Shown: positions 37,178 to 46,748, numbered from the stretch's first letter. The stretch: DNA of 64,000 nucleotides from Pseudomonadota bacterium (GCA_023391375.1 JAEWBB010000024.1:124001-188000), one strand, 5' to 3'. The notes: generated by a model from the sequence alone, not told the origin. A program made the numbers and translations.

Positions 37178-38391
37178 AGCGAACCCGCAACCAGTCGCGG
37201 TGCGGGGAGCGGTTCGAGCGCTTTTTCGAGATTGCCCGCCACCGTCCCGCCGAAGCGCTTTGCCAAGGCGGCAGGATTGTGGTGGTCATGGTCGGGCACC
37301 GGCACGAACGTTAGCGACAATGCGTGCGGCTGGAGCGCGGCAACGATCGCCTCTGCATCCTTGTTGGCGAGAATGCCCAGGACGATGTGCATCGGGCCGC
37401 GCTCTTCCAGGAGGGTCGCAAGCGCCGACGCCGCATTGTCATTGTGCGCGCCATCGAGCCAGGTCTCGACCGGGGCCAGCGGGCCGGCAGGAAGGCGCTG
37501 GAAGCGCGCGGGCCACGCGGCATTGCGGATGCCCATCGCCATTGCACCGTCCCCGACCTGAAGGCGCTCCTGCGACCTAAGCATTTCGACTGCCAGTGCT
37601 GCATTCTGCCATTGGTGTGCGCCGATCATGGTCGGCAGCGGCAGGGTCAGCGCACCCTGATCGTCGTCAACATGGAGGCCGTCGTCGTCGGCCCATGCGT
37701 CCCACGCCATGCCCATCGGCGCCCAGACGCGGCCGATCGGCCCGACCGTGTTGGCGATCGCGAGATAGGCCTCTTCCGGATAATCCATGGTGATGAGCGG
37801 CACGCCCGCCTTGGCGATTCCCGCCTTCTCCGCTGCCACCTCGGTCAGTGTTTCGCCAAGGAATTGCTGGTGGTCGAGGCCGAGCGCGGCGATGCCGCAA
37901 GCGAGCACGTCCTCCAGCACGTTAGTCGCGTCGAGCCGGCCGCCGAGACCTACCTCGATCACGCAAACTTCGGCGGGCACGCGCGCGAAGGCGAGAAAGG
38001 CAGCCGCCGTGGTCGCCTCGAAAAAGCTGGGGGAAATGCCGTCGCTTGCCTCGCGAACCTCGCGCAGCAGGTCGGCCAGCATCGCATCGTCGATCAGCGT
38101 GCCGGCCAGCCGGATGCGCTCGTTGAAGCGGACGAGATGCGGGCTGATGAAGGCATGGACGCGATGTCCCTGCGCTTCGAGCATCGCCCGCAGGAAGGCG
38201 ACGGTCGACCCTTTGCCGTTGGTGCCCGCGACATGGAACGCCGGCGGCATCGATCGCTGAGGATTGCCGAGGCGGTCGAGCAAGGCACGGATTCGCTCGA
38301 GCCCGAGCACGTCGCGGCCCGGCGAAAGGAGCGTCAATTGGTCGAGCTCGGCCTGTACCCCGGGGTCGGCCGAGCGGGCAAAGTCGTGCAT
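37129..38391 (-). CDS. folC: Dihydrofolate/folylpolyglutamate synthase
   Basis: The 420-aa bifunctional ligase has the ATP site HVAGTNGKGSTVAFLRAM, then SPHLVRFNERIRLAG, GLGGRLDATNV and a C-terminal domain with WLDGAHNDNAAS. Domains and length fit the family. It starts five bases after accD ends, so accD-folC are one operon, as in many alphaproteobacteria. Its last 49 bases overlap the AmpG-like gene. Confidence 0.94.
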   Translation of the reverse strand: MHDFARSADPGVQAELDQLTLLSPGRDVLGLERIRALLDRLGNPQRSMPPAFHVAGTNGKGSTVAFLRAMLEAQGHRVHAFISPHLVRFNERIRLAGTLIDDAMLADLLREVREASDGISPSFFEATTAAAFLAFARVPAEVCVIEVGLGGRLDATNVLEDVLACGIAALGLDHQQFLGETLTEVAAEKAGIAKAGVPLITMDYPEEAYLAIANTVGPIGRVWAPMGMAWDAWADDDGLHVDDDQGALTLPLPTMIGAHQWQNAALAVEMLRSQERLQVGDGAMAMGIRNAAWPARFQRLPAGPLAPVETWLDGAHNDNAASALATLLEERGPMHIVLGILANKDAEAIVAALQPHALSLTFVPVPDHDHHNPAALAKRFGGTVAGNLEKALEPLPAPRLVAGSLYLAGEALSLNGSLPS

Positions 38392-38396
38392 CGGTG

Positions 38397-39251
38397 TCAG
38401 GCCGCCCGTTTCTCCGGCGCGAGATAGCCGACCAGCCGCGCCAGCCGGTCTTTCAGATGGTGACGGTGGACGACCATGTCGATCATGCCGTGATCAAGCA
38501 GATATTCGGCTCGTTGGAAGCCTTCGGGCAGCTTTTCGCGGATCGTCTGCTCGATCACGCGTTGGCCGGCGAAACCGATCAGCGCGCCCGGCTCGGCGAT
38601 CTGGACGTCGCCCAGCATCGCGTAGCTGGCGGTGACGCCGCCGGTGGTCGGGTCGGTCAACACGACGATGTAAGGCAGGCCGGCTTCGCGCAGTTCGGCG
38701 AGCGCGACGGTCGACTTGGGCATCTGCATCAGCGACAGGATGCCTTCCTGCATCCGGGCGCCGCCGGCAGCGGTGAACAGGATGTAGGGCGCCCGCGCCT
38801 TGATCGCGGCCTTCACGCCCTCGACGAACGCAGCACCGACGGCGATCCCCATCGACCCGCCCATGAAGTGGAAATCCTGCACGCCGACGATCGCCGGCTT
38901 GCCCTCGATCTTGCCCTTAGCGTTGAGAAGCGCGTCCTTTTCACCGGTCGAGGTGCGTGCCGCCTTGATGCGGTCGGTATACTTCTTGCTGTCCTTGAAC
39001 TTGAGCGGATCCTCGCGGACGCTCGGCGTTTCGAGCAGCTCGTACTTGCCCTTGTCGAACAGCGCGTCGAAGCGGTCGACCGGGCCGATGCGGTCATGAT
39101 GGTCGCAGCGCGGGCAGACCTTCTGGTTTTCTTCCCACTCCTTGGTGAACACCATCGTCTGGCACTTCTTGCACTTGTGCCACAGGTTGTCGGAGCTCTG
39201 CCGCTTGGTCAGCGACTGGATGCCGTTGCGGACTCGGGAAAGCCAACTCAT
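38397..39251 (-). CDS. accD: Acetyl-CoA carboxylase, carboxyltransferase beta subunit
   Basis: The 284-aa protein has the N-terminal zinc ribbon CKKC/CPRC and a crotonase-like domain with GGARMQEGILSLMQM and DPTTGGVTASYAMLGDV. It acts with AccA in fatty acid synthesis. In Caulobacter and many relatives trpFBA lies directly upstream of accD; here the next gene upstream is pyrF. Confidence 0.95.
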   Translation of the reverse strand: MSWLSRVRNGIQSLTKRQSSDNLWHKCKKCQTMVFTKEWEENQKVCPRCDHHDRIGPVDRFDALFDKGKYELLETPSVREDPLKFKDSKKYTDRIKAARTSTGEKDALLNAKGKIEGKPAIVGVQDFHFMGGSMGIAVGAAFVEGVKAAIKARAPYILFTAAGGARMQEGILSLMQMPKSTVALAELREAGLPYIVVLTDPTTGGVTASYAMLGDVQIAEPGALIGFAGQRVIEQTIREKLPEGFQRAEYLLDHGMIDMVVHRHHLKDRLARLVGYLAPEKRAA

Positions 39252-39308
39252 CGGTTCGATCCTTGTACGAAGGGGCGCGGGTTAGGCCGGGCGATCCGAC
39301 TTGTCCAC

Positions 39309-39983
39309 CTAGAGCGTCGCGGCGATGTCGCGCAGCGCGGCGGCAGGGTCGTCGGCGCCGGTGATCGGGCGGCCGATGACCAGCACCGATGCACCGGCAT
39401 CCATCGCCTCGCGCGGGGTCATGACGCGCTTCTGGTCGCCGACGTCACCGCCCGCCGGACGGATGCCCGGGACGACGAAGAAACCGTCCTTCCAGCGCGC
39501 GCGCACTGCGGCGACTTCCTGTCCCGAGCAGACGATGCCGTCGAGGCCGGATTCGCGGGCAAGGTCGGCCAGCCTCGCCACCTGCGCATCCGGTGAACCC
39601 GACACGCCAATCGAGGCGAGGTCATCACCGTCGAGGCTGGTGAGCACGGTGACGCCGACGACCTTAGTTCCCGCCGGGGCGGCCGCCTTGGCGTCCTCCA
39701 TCATCGCCCGTCCGCCCGCGGCATGGACGGTCAGGATCGACGGAACCAGCGGGCGCAGGGCCTGCACCGCCTTGGCGACCGTGTTGGGAATGTCGTGGAG
39801 CTTCAGGTCGAGGAACACGGGCACGCCGGCGTCGGCGATGTCCATCACCCCCTGGCGGCCGTTATGATTGAAAAATTCCAGGCCCAGCTTCACGCCCCCG
39901 GCCAGCCCGCGCGCCTTGGCCGCCAGCGTCTTGGCGGCGGCGAGGTCGGGCGTATCGATGGCGACATAGATCGGGCTGCTCAC
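39309..39983 (-). CDS. pyrF: Orotidine 5'-phosphate decarboxylase
   Basis: The 224-aa TIM-barrel enzyme makes UMP. The catalytic motif is LDLKLHDIPNTV; VIGRPITGADDPAAAL is the phosphate-binding end. GTG 39983 overlaps the lapA stop (GTGA) and gives the usual start, MSSPIYVAID; a longer frame upstream overlaps lapA and is not needed. It is followed after 57 bases by accD. Confidence 0.94.
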   Translation of the reverse strand: MSSPIYVAIDTPDLAAAKTLAAKARGLAGGVKLGLEFFNHNGRQGVMDIADAGVPVFLDLKLHDIPNTVAKAVQALRPLVPSILTVHAAGGRAMMEDAKAAAPAGTKVVGVTVLTSLDGDDLASIGVSGSPDAQVARLADLARESGLDGIVCSGQEVAAVRARWKDGFFVVPGIRPAGGDVGDQKRVMTPREAMDAGASVLVIGRPITGADDPAAALRDIAATL

Positions 39984-40258
39984 GGGAGTTCCTCGCGGGC
40001 CGGCGTCGGTGCCGGCGCATTCGTGATCGGGTGCTCCAGCTGCGCGATATGCCGGCGCGCACGCCACAGCCGCCCGCGCATGATGAGCCAGGTCGGCAGC
40101 CAGGTAAGGAAGATGGTCAGCAGGACCAGGAGCGGCAGCTTGATATCGAGCCTGAGCTCGTTCCACAGCACCAGCGTCACGTCGTTCCAGTTCCGGCCGG
40201 CAAACACCAGCAGCACCAGCCCGATGAAGACATAGAAGAGGGTGATGAGAAACCGCAT
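39980..40258 (-). CDS. lapA: LapA domain (DUF1049) membrane protein
   Basis: The 92-aa protein has two membrane segments (FLITLFYVFIGLVLLVFAG and LLVLLTIFLTWLPTWLIM) and a short cytoplasmic tail, the LapA pattern. In E. coli LapA works with LapB in control of LPS synthesis; no lapB is here. ATG 40258 (MRFLITLF) is preferred to ATG 40267. It is coupled to pyrF. Confidence 0.85.
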   Translation of the reverse strand: MRFLITLFYVFIGLVLLVFAGRNWNDVTLVLWNELRLDIKLPLLVLLTIFLTWLPTWLIMRGRLWRARRHIAQLEHPITNAPAPTPAREELP

Positions 40259-40405
40259 CGGGGGCATGCTCTAGCCCTGTCGGCTTGCCGACGCCAGCGC
40301 CGCCGTCGTTCATCGTCCATTGCCGTCGTCCTGCCGCACTGGATTCCAACGGCCAGTTGAGCGCGGCGCTTTCCCCCGCCACAGGAACGGGACGGGGAGG
40401 CGTGG

Positions 40406-41701
40406 TTGGAACGTCAGTATTGGTTGGGTCTCGGCGCGTTCATGGCGTTGGCCGGCGTAGTCGCGGTCGCGGCGCCGCGCGGAACGACGGAAGCTCGGTC
40501 GGCGGAAAACAAGGCGGCGGTCGAACAGGCCGCAACCAGTGCGCGGCTGGTCAAGGTGGTGCGCGCCAAGCGCGACGCGATCGACTATGGCGCACTCGAC
40601 GCGCGTTTCCGTCGGATGGTGGAAAAACCGACGATGGTCGGCATGGCGGTCGGCATCGTTGAACATGGCCGCATCACCTTCCTGTCGGGCTACGGCGAGA
40701 CGCTCGCCGGGTCGGGCGAAAAGGTCAGTCCGGACACCGTTTTCCGCTGGGCGAGCAATTCGAAAGGCGTTGCCGCGACGGCAGTGGCCAAGCTGGCCGA
40801 ACAGGGCAAGTTCTCGCTCGACGAGCCGGTCGCCAACCTGAAGACCACGCTGCGCCTGCCGGGCGGCAACGAGCATAAGGCGACGGTCGCCGACGTGCTG
40901 AGCCATCGCCTCGGCCTGTACCGCAATGCATTCGACAACAAGCTGGAAGAAGGCATCCCTGCGCCGCAACTGCGGCAGGAATTGGCCACTCTGTCGAGCG
41001 TCTGCCAGGTCGACACCTGCTGGAATTACCAGAATGTCGCCTACGATACGTCTAGCGAGATCGTCTCGAAGGCGACCGGCCTGCCCTATGGCGATGCGGT
41101 CCGGCGCCTGCTGTTCAACCCGATCGGCATGACCTCGGCCAGCATGACTCGCGAAGGCCTTCAGAGCGCTAAGAGCTGGGCGCGGCCGCATTCGGTCGGG
41201 CGCAAGCCGCTGGAGGTCAACGACATCTATTACGGCGTGCCGGGCGCGGCCGGGGTCAACACCAACATCAAGGACATGACCTTGTGGATGCTGGCCCAGA
41301 TGGGCGAGATGCCGCTTGTACTCGATCCCAAGCTGCTGGACACGCTGCACCGCCCGCGGGTCGCCACGCCGCTGGAACGACAGCACATGCGCAAGTTTCT
41401 CGAGCGGTTGCACGACCCGATGTACGGCCTCGGCTTCCGTTCGTACGATTATGACGGCCATCACATCGTCGGCCATCGCGGCGGGGTGAATGGCTACCGT
41501 TCGCTGATCCTGTTCGATCCCAAGCTGAAGAGCGGCGTGGTCGCACTATGGAACAGCAATACCAACCAGCCGGGCGGCCTCGAGTTCGAGGTGATGGATA
41601 TGCTCTACCACCTGCCGTACCGCGACTGGATGGAATTGGATAAGGGCGGCAGGCCGGTGGCCGCGGAGACGCCCGAGGACGCCAACTCCGGCGATCGTTA
41701 G
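40406..41701 (+). CDS. Serine hydrolase, class C beta-lactamase fold
   Basis: The 431-aa protein begins with a signal-anchor. The beta-lactamase-fold motifs are SNSK (SxxK), YQN (YxN) and HRG in GHRGGVNGY. The HRG in place of KTG is usual for esterase or peptidase members, so an antibiotic role is unlikely. TTG 40406 follows GGGGAGG. It could be a D-amino-acid peptidase or esterase; the substrate is unknown. The stop overlaps the convergent gene by four bases (TTAG). Confidence 0.87.
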   Translation: MERQYWLGLGAFMALAGVVAVAAPRGTTEARSAENKAAVEQAATSARLVKVVRAKRDAIDYGALDARFRRMVEKPTMVGMAVGIVEHGRITFLSGYGETLAGSGEKVSPDTVFRWASNSKGVAATAVAKLAEQGKFSLDEPVANLKTTLRLPGGNEHKATVADVLSHRLGLYRNAFDNKLEEGIPAPQLRQELATLSSVCQVDTCWNYQNVAYDTSSEIVSKATGLPYGDAVRRLLFNPIGMTSASMTREGLQSAKSWARPHSVGRKPLEVNDIYYGVPGAAGVNTNIKDMTLWMLAQMGEMPLVLDPKLLDTLHRPRVATPLERQHMRKFLERLHDPMYGLGFRSYDYDGHHIVGHRGGVNGYRSLILFDPKLKSGVVALWNSNTNQPGGLEFEVMDMLYHLPYRDWMELDKGGRPVAAETPEDANSGDR

Positions 41702-42015
41702 AGCGCCGCGAACCAGCCCGCGTAGGGCGTATTCTTGGCCAGGTACCGGTTCCAGTCTTGAGCACCGTCGTCCCACCAGACGGGACCACGTTCGCCCAGC
41801 GCGACCTTGCAGTCGTTGACGGCCTTCTTGGCCTGCGCGTGCGCTTCGGCATCGCCGTCGCGGCGCGCGCGGCCCATCGCCGCGCGGGCCTTCATCAAGT
41901 CGCTGACCAGCTCCTGCCGCTCACCTTCGCGTAAATTCGGGTTGGACCGGCGCCAAAGGCGACCGCGGACCACGAAATAGCGTCCATCGGGCGTGACGGG
42001 GTAGGGGTCGCGCAT
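41698..42015 (-). CDS. Conserved hypothetical protein, 105 aa
   Basis: This small charged protein begins MRDPYPVTPDGRYFVVRGRL, a start I associate with a widespread family of unknown function, and ends in an aromatic stretch, WWDDGAQDWNRYL. No membrane segment. It lies downstream of tRNA-Gly on the same strand, with no terminator seen between, so the two may be cotranscribed. Confidence 0.75.
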   Translation of the reverse strand: MRDPYPVTPDGRYFVVRGRLWRRSNPNLREGERQELVSDLMKARAAMGRARRDGDAEAHAQAKKAVNDCKVALGERGPVWWDDGAQDWNRYLAKNTPYAGWFAAL

Positions 42016-42056
42016 CGCGCTGGATCTGTCGCCCTTCGCTACGCTTCCGGCGGCCG

Positions 42057-42130
42057 TGGAGCGGGTGAAGGGAATCGAACCCTCGTCGTAAGCTTGGGAA
42101 GCTTCTGCTCTACCATTGAGCTACACCCGC
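42057..42130 (-). tRNA. tRNA-Gly (CCC anticodon)
   Basis: The 74-base cloverleaf on the minus strand has acceptor GCGGGTG paired with CACCCGC and an anticodon loop TTCCCAA, giving CCC; its arm matches E. coli glyU. CCA is encoded. Confidence 0.95.
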
Positions 42131-42177
42131 CCTCGAAGAGGCGCCGATGCCATGGTGCGCCCGCGCCGGTCAACGCC

Positions 42178-42217
42178 AAAAAAGAAAGCGCCGCCCCGGG
42201 GTGTCCCGGGACGGCGC
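42178..42217 (-). terminator. Intrinsic terminator of the TonB receptor gene
   Basis: A 13-bp stem (42188-42200 with 42205-42217, one G-U) with a 4-base loop; on the minus strand it is followed by a T-rich run (42187-42178). Confidence 0.9.
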
Positions 42218-42241
42218 CTCCTGTTGGCAGATGCCGGTCGC

Positions 42242-45200
42242 TTAGAAGTTGTACTTCACGCCAACCTTGACGCGCCACAGCGACGAGCTGAGCTTGACCT
42301 GGTTGTCGACATCGTAGGCATTCGGGTCGAATGCCGAGATGATGTAGCGGCCCTGGCTGTCGACGCCCGGATTGGCCAGATCGACCACGTCCTGACGACC
42401 CGCGAATTCACGACGGCGGAACACGTTCCAGTTGTGATTCAGGAAGTTCAGGAAGTTGTCCATCATCGCATAGACTTCGATCTTGTCGTTGCGACCGCTG
42501 AACATGCCCATCGGCCCCGGGATTTCCTGGGCGAGACGCAGGTCCATGTCGTAATACCAGTCGTTGAAGCAGGTGTTACGAGCGATCGACTTGCCGCGGT
42601 AATCCTTGGCGCACCCGATCTTGTTGATGAAGTCGACATAGCTTGCGACCGCGGTCGGGTTCGACGACGGCGACAGGTTCGGATCGTTCACGCCGGTCGG
42701 GATGTACGCCAGCGCGTTTTCGAAGCCGGAGTTGGTGACGTTGAAGTCGCCGCCGCCGGTGAACGTCAGGCTGTACGGACGGCCCGAGCGAGCGATGAAG
42801 CTCATCCCGAACGTGGTGTCGTTGTCACCGAAGAACCGCTCCTTGAACGTCGTCGACAGCGAGATGTTGTGACGCGTCATGTAGAAGCCGTTCGAGGCAT
42901 CCGGGTTCTGGCGATCGAACGCCGCGGTCGTGTCGTAGTTCGAACCGGCGGTCGAGTTGTACATGTTCCGGCGGTCCTGGACGTCCGAGTAGGCGTAGCC
43001 CAGGTTGACGAAGACGTTGCCGCCGCTGGTGAAGACACCGCGGTTGAAGTTCTTCGACAGGAGGAACGAGGCGATCCAGCCACGGTAGCCATCGGCGTTG
43101 GTCAGCATCAGCTCGTCGTCGCGGCTGGTGGTGAAGCAAGCGGCGGTCAGGTTCTCGTAGACCGGGGTCGGGTCGTGCGACACCAGCGTGGCGTTACAAC
43201 CCGCGCGGAGCAGGTCGATGCCGCGATAGATCGGACGGCCGTCGATGGTCGCGCCGTTCAGGCCAAGGCGCGCGTCCGGCGCCTGCGCCAGATCGACCAT
43301 GGTGAACGGGTTCTTGTACTTCGAGTAGATGAAGTCGGCGTTGAAGCGCCAGTTGTTCAACACCTCAGGCCCGAAGTTCAGGCGCGATTCGAAGCCGACG
43401 TTGAACCGGTTGACCGTCGGCATCTTGATGTCCGGATCGACCGAGTTGACCTTGGCGTCGCCCGAACGGGCCGACGCCGCCGCCGCGTTGACGACGCAGG
43501 TCGGGAAGCCGGTGAAGTTGCCGCTGGCATCGACCACGTCGAGGGCCGCCGCACCGCAGTTCGAGGTCGACTTGCTGGCGAAGCCGAAGCGCGAGCCCGA
43601 GTTCTGGAAGGCGTTGCCGAACCACACCAGCGGGTCGCCGCCCGAGAAGACGCCGAAGCCGGCACGGACCTTCGGCGCACCGAAGATCGCGAAATCGCCG
43701 AGGCGGTAGGTCGCACTGATCCGCGGCATGTAGACCGCCGGGACCTGGTCGAAGCCGACGTCGTTACGGATGCCGTAGCGATCGTAGTACTTGCTGTTGT
43801 TCAGCGGCGCGTCGCCCGAGAACATGTCGACGCGCAGGCCGGCCGTGATGTCGAGCGCGTCCGTCGCGTGCCAGTCGTCCTGCACGTACATGCTGACGAG
43901 GTTGCGGCGGAAGTCCGCGGCCGCGTCGTTGATGTCACCGCTGGCGGTGAAGTTGCCGTACGCACCGTTGGCGCCGCCCGTGTAGAGGGTGTTGCCGTTG
44001 GCCGAACCGGTGTTCGTGCCGTTGGCGGTGACGCCGTTGGCGAAGTCGGTCAGGTTGCGGAATTGCAGCGTGCCGGTCGCGTTCTGGACGAACAGGTTAT
44101 AGAGGTGCGCCTGGTTAAGCTCGATGCCGCCCTTCAGCTTGTGGGCGCCCAGGTCGAGCTTGGCAGTCGCCTTGTACTGGTTGATCCACGAACGCAGGTC
44201 GTTGGCCGCGCGGCTGAAGCCCGGGCCCGCGATCAGCGCGCCGTAGCCGCCGGTCGTCGGGTTGAACACGCCGACGACGAAGCGGGTCTGCGGCGCGTCG
44301 CTCTGCGCTTCGCCGCCGCCGAGCGGATCCTGCACGTCGACCGTCTTGGTGCGCGAATACTTCAGTTCCGCCGACAGGTTGCTGGTCAGCTGCGAAAGCA
44401 GGCCGGCCGAGTAGAAGGTGCCGTCCGAACCCTTGGCATAGGCGTTGTCGAGGCCGGTGATGACCGGGTTGGTCGAATTCGAGGTGTTGTAGTCGTCGGT
44501 GAAGACGGCCTTTTCCTTGATCCTCTGGTAGGTCGCATAGAAGTGCGTGCTATCGCTCAGCTGCGCATCGGCGCGCAGGAAGTAGCGCTTGTTCGAGAAC
44601 GGCAGCGAGCTGGGAAGACCGATGGTGTTCACGCCATAGGTGTTCGACAGGATGTTGCTGAAGGTCGCGAAATCGGCCGCCGTGACGTTGGCGAGCTCGA
44701 TCGGGTAGCCGGCGCCGGCCGGGCCGGATTCGACCGTCGAGGCCGACTTCGACTGCTCGTAGGCACCGAACAGGAACAGCTTGTCCTTCACGATCGGGCC
44801 GCCGAGGTTCACGCCCCAGCGCTTGTCGCGATAGTCCGGCTCGTTCTTGAAAGTGACGTCGCCGGCCTTGGTGCCGTTGAAATCGTCGCCGGTGACTTCG
44901 AACCAGCCACCACCATGGAAGGTGTTGGTGCCGCCGCGGGTGACGACGTTGATCGCGCAGCCCGTGAACTGGCCGTATTCGACGTCGAACGGCGCGAAGT
45001 TGACCTGCGTCTCGCGGATCGCGTCGTACGGGATCGGCGTCGAGGTACGGGCCGAGAAGCCGGTTTCGTTGAGGCCGTAGATGTCGTTCTGCAGGATGCC
45101 GTCGACAGTGAAGGCGTTACCGCGGTCGTTGCCGCCGAGGCAGCTGACGCGGTCCTGGTCCGACAGGTCGTCGCGGGTCAGGCTGACGCGCGGGTCGAGG

Positions 45201-45715
45201 CGGATGACGTCGCGGACGTCGCGCTGGAAGGTCGGCGCGGTTTCCATGACGGCTTCGCTGAACGAGGTGCCCGGACCGGTCGACAGGGTCGAGATGTTCG
45301 CGCGGGCGGCGGTCACGACGATCGTGTCGGCACCGACTTCACCACCGGCGGCGGCGAGGTTGAAGCCGAGGGTCGTGGTGCCCTGCAGCGTGGTGTTGAC
45401 GCCTTCGACGGTCTGGCCCTGGAAGCCTTCCGCGGTGGCGGTGATCGAGTAGGGGCCACCGGTGGTCAGGTTGTCGGCCGAGAAGCGGCCGTCGGCACCC
45501 GTGGTGGTGTTGCGCGTGGCGCCGGTGCGGTTGTCGGTGATGACGACGGTCGCGCCGCTGATCGGGGCGCCCGAGTCGTTCGCGACCTGGCCCGCGATGG
45601 AGGTGGTGATCTGCTGCGCGACGGCGGCAGTCGGGACGGCGACCACGCCGAGCATCGGCATGGCAAGGAAGGCGCAGCTGCGCATCAGCATCGATTTCTT
45701 CACGGTAGACCCCAT
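42242..45715 (-). CDS. Large TonB-dependent receptor, Oar-like
   Basis: The 1157-aa outer-membrane protein has a signal peptide (ending near AAVAQQ), an N-terminal carboxypeptidase-regulatory-like domain (about residues 38-120, ISGATVVITDNRTGATRNTT), a plug (about 130-270) and a very long beta-barrel ending VGVKYNF with the usual terminal Phe. This is the Oar layout, in which the extra domain precedes the plug. Two Cys in the plug (SCLGGN and TGCAINV) and others in surface loops could form disulfides. No TonB, ExbB or periplasmic binding gene is near. Substrate unknown; a large polymer or peptide is typical. ATG 45715 gives MGSTVKKSMLM. Confidence 0.93.
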   Translation of the reverse strand: MGSTVKKSMLMRSCAFLAMPMLGVVAVPTAAVAQQITTSIAGQVANDSGAPISGATVVITDNRTGATRNTTTGADGRFSADNLTTGGPYSITATAEGFQGQTVEGVNTTLQGTTTLGFNLAAAGGEVGADTIVVTAARANISTLSTGPGTSFSEAVMETAPTFQRDVRDVIRLDPRVSLTRDDLSDQDRVSCLGGNDRGNAFTVDGILQNDIYGLNETGFSARTSTPIPYDAIRETQVNFAPFDVEYGQFTGCAINVVTRGGTNTFHGGGWFEVTGDDFNGTKAGDVTFKNEPDYRDKRWGVNLGGPIVKDKLFLFGAYEQSKSASTVESGPAGAGYPIELANVTAADFATFSNILSNTYGVNTIGLPSSLPFSNKRYFLRADAQLSDSTHFYATYQRIKEKAVFTDDYNTSNSTNPVITGLDNAYAKGSDGTFYSAGLLSQLTSNLSAELKYSRTKTVDVQDPLGGGEAQSDAPQTRFVVGVFNPTTGGYGALIAGPGFSRAANDLRSWINQYKATAKLDLGAHKLKGGIELNQAHLYNLFVQNATGTLQFRNLTDFANGVTANGTNTGSANGNTLYTGGANGAYGNFTASGDINDAAADFRRNLVSMYVQDDWHATDALDITAGLRVDMFSGDAPLNNSKYYDRYGIRNDVGFDQVPAVYMPRISATYRLGDFAIFGAPKVRAGFGVFSGGDPLVWFGNAFQNSGSRFGFASKSTSNCGAAALDVVDASGNFTGFPTCVVNAAAASARSGDAKVNSVDPDIKMPTVNRFNVGFESRLNFGPEVLNNWRFNADFIYSKYKNPFTMVDLAQAPDARLGLNGATIDGRPIYRGIDLLRAGCNATLVSHDPTPVYENLTAACFTTSRDDELMLTNADGYRGWIASFLLSKNFNRGVFTSGGNVFVNLGYAYSDVQDRRNMYNSTAGSNYDTTAAFDRQNPDASNGFYMTRHNISLSTTFKERFFGDNDTTFGMSFIARSGRPYSLTFTGGGDFNVTNSGFENALAYIPTGVNDPNLSPSSNPTAVASYVDFINKIGCAKDYRGKSIARNTCFNDWYYDMDLRLAQEIPGPMGMFSGRNDKIEVYAMMDNFLNFLNHNWNVFRRREFAGRQDVVDLANPGVDSQGRYIISAFDPNAYDVDNQVKLSSSLWRVKVGVKYNF

Positions 45716-45967
45716 TGGTTCGACGGCACTTTGCGGCCCCGAGTCGTTACCACGCAGGTTTACGGCCACCCTTCACGCAAGCGGCGCGCGCCTGCGATCA
45801 AGTGACTGATTCGGAAGAATTTCCCCAACCCCGAAGTAAGCGCTCTCGCGACCTACGATTGGCCCTACAGCATCTGATTGTGAAATTTACAAGACACTAT
45901 CGGGGCTTAAGCGATTCCCGCCGGCCCGATGGGGATTCCCAGCAACGGTTTCTGAACGGCGTGGGCC
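45716..45967. other. Intergenic region with the receptor promoter
   Basis: The 252 bases between the receptor start and the YhhQ-like gene hold no gene I can support. An AT-rich run at 45870-45900 is the likely receptor promoter on the minus strand. Confidence 0.4.
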
Positions 45968-46627
45968 TCAGGCCTGCGCAGGAGCGTCGAGCCGGCGGCC
46001 TATGGCCACCATCGCGTAGATCAGCGGCGGGACGAGCACGATCGACAGCACCACCTTGGCGATCATCTGGCCGGCCAGCAGCTCGCCGATCGGAAACACG
46101 CCGTAGAAGGCCACCGAGACGAAGATCAGCGTGTCGACCACCTGGCTGAGCGCGCTGGCCACCGCCGAGCGCAGCCACAGCAGGCGCGAACCCTCGTTGC
46201 CCTTGAGCCGCGTGAAGATGGTGACGTTGAGCAGGGTGGAGATGCCGTAGGCGAGGATGCCGCCCAGCCAGATTCGCGGGGTCGAGGCCATCATCAGGTT
46301 GAAGGCGTCGAGCCGCTCGGGCTGCATCGACGGTGAGGCGGGGAGCGACAGCACCAGCTCCGTCAGCGCCAGGCTCATCAGCAACGGGATGAAACCGATT
46401 AGGACCAGCCGGTTGGCCCATTCGCGGCCGTGCAGCTCGGCGATCGAGCTCGACGTCACCACCAGCAACAGGAAGGCGAAGATGCCCGATTCGACCGCCA
46501 GCGGCCCCAGCGCCACCTGCTTGTTGCCGAGCACGCCGGCGATACAGACCATTCCACCGTAGAAGATGGCAAAGGCGAACAGGGAGCGCGGCATGCGGAG
46601 CGACGTGTCGGTCGTGGTATCGGTCAT
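45968..46627 (-). CDS. Queuosine precursor transporter, YhhQ/VUT family
   Basis: The 219-aa membrane protein has six hydrophobic segments with polar residues in conserved places, and the ELHGREWANRL block after segment two. The family (ECF S-component-like, working alone) takes up queuosine precursors. I chose ATG 46627 (MTDTTTDTSLRMPRSLF); the frame upstream is antisense to the kinase. No que gene is near. A preQ1 riboswitch was looked for upstream and not seen. Confidence 0.88.
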   Translation of the reverse strand: MTDTTTDTSLRMPRSLFAFAIFYGGMVCIAGVLGNKQVALGPLAVESGIFAFLLLVVTSSSIAELHGREWANRLVLIGFIPLLMSLALTELVLSLPASPSMQPERLDAFNLMMASTPRIWLGGILAYGISTLLNVTIFTRLKGNEGSRLLWLRSAVASALSQVVDTLIFVSVAFYGVFPIGELLAGQMIAKVVLSIVLVPPLIYAMVAIGRRLDAPAQA

Positions 46628-46748
46628 GGGGCGCGAGGCGTAACGGCTTTCGCCCCGCCTGCAAGTGGTTTTGCGTTTGACGGGGCAAGGGGTCGGGGCT
46701 AACCGCGCTCCACTTTTTCCCGCCACATCAAGGACCTTTGCCCGACCC

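Noticed and set aside
40406..41701. Beta-lactamase resistance gene
   Set aside because: Fold motifs fit, but HRG replaces KTG and the context is housekeeping; esterase or peptidase is more likely.
42116..45805. Very long open frame on the plus strand opposite the TonB receptor
   Set aside because: It is antisense to a gene with signal peptide, plug and barrel. Its product is an unnatural Arg/Val/Asp-rich string, as expected from GC-biased third positions read backwards.
46628..46748. preQ1 riboswitch ahead of the YhhQ-like gene
   Set aside because: The short leader lacks the A-rich tail and stem pattern of known preQ1 elements.
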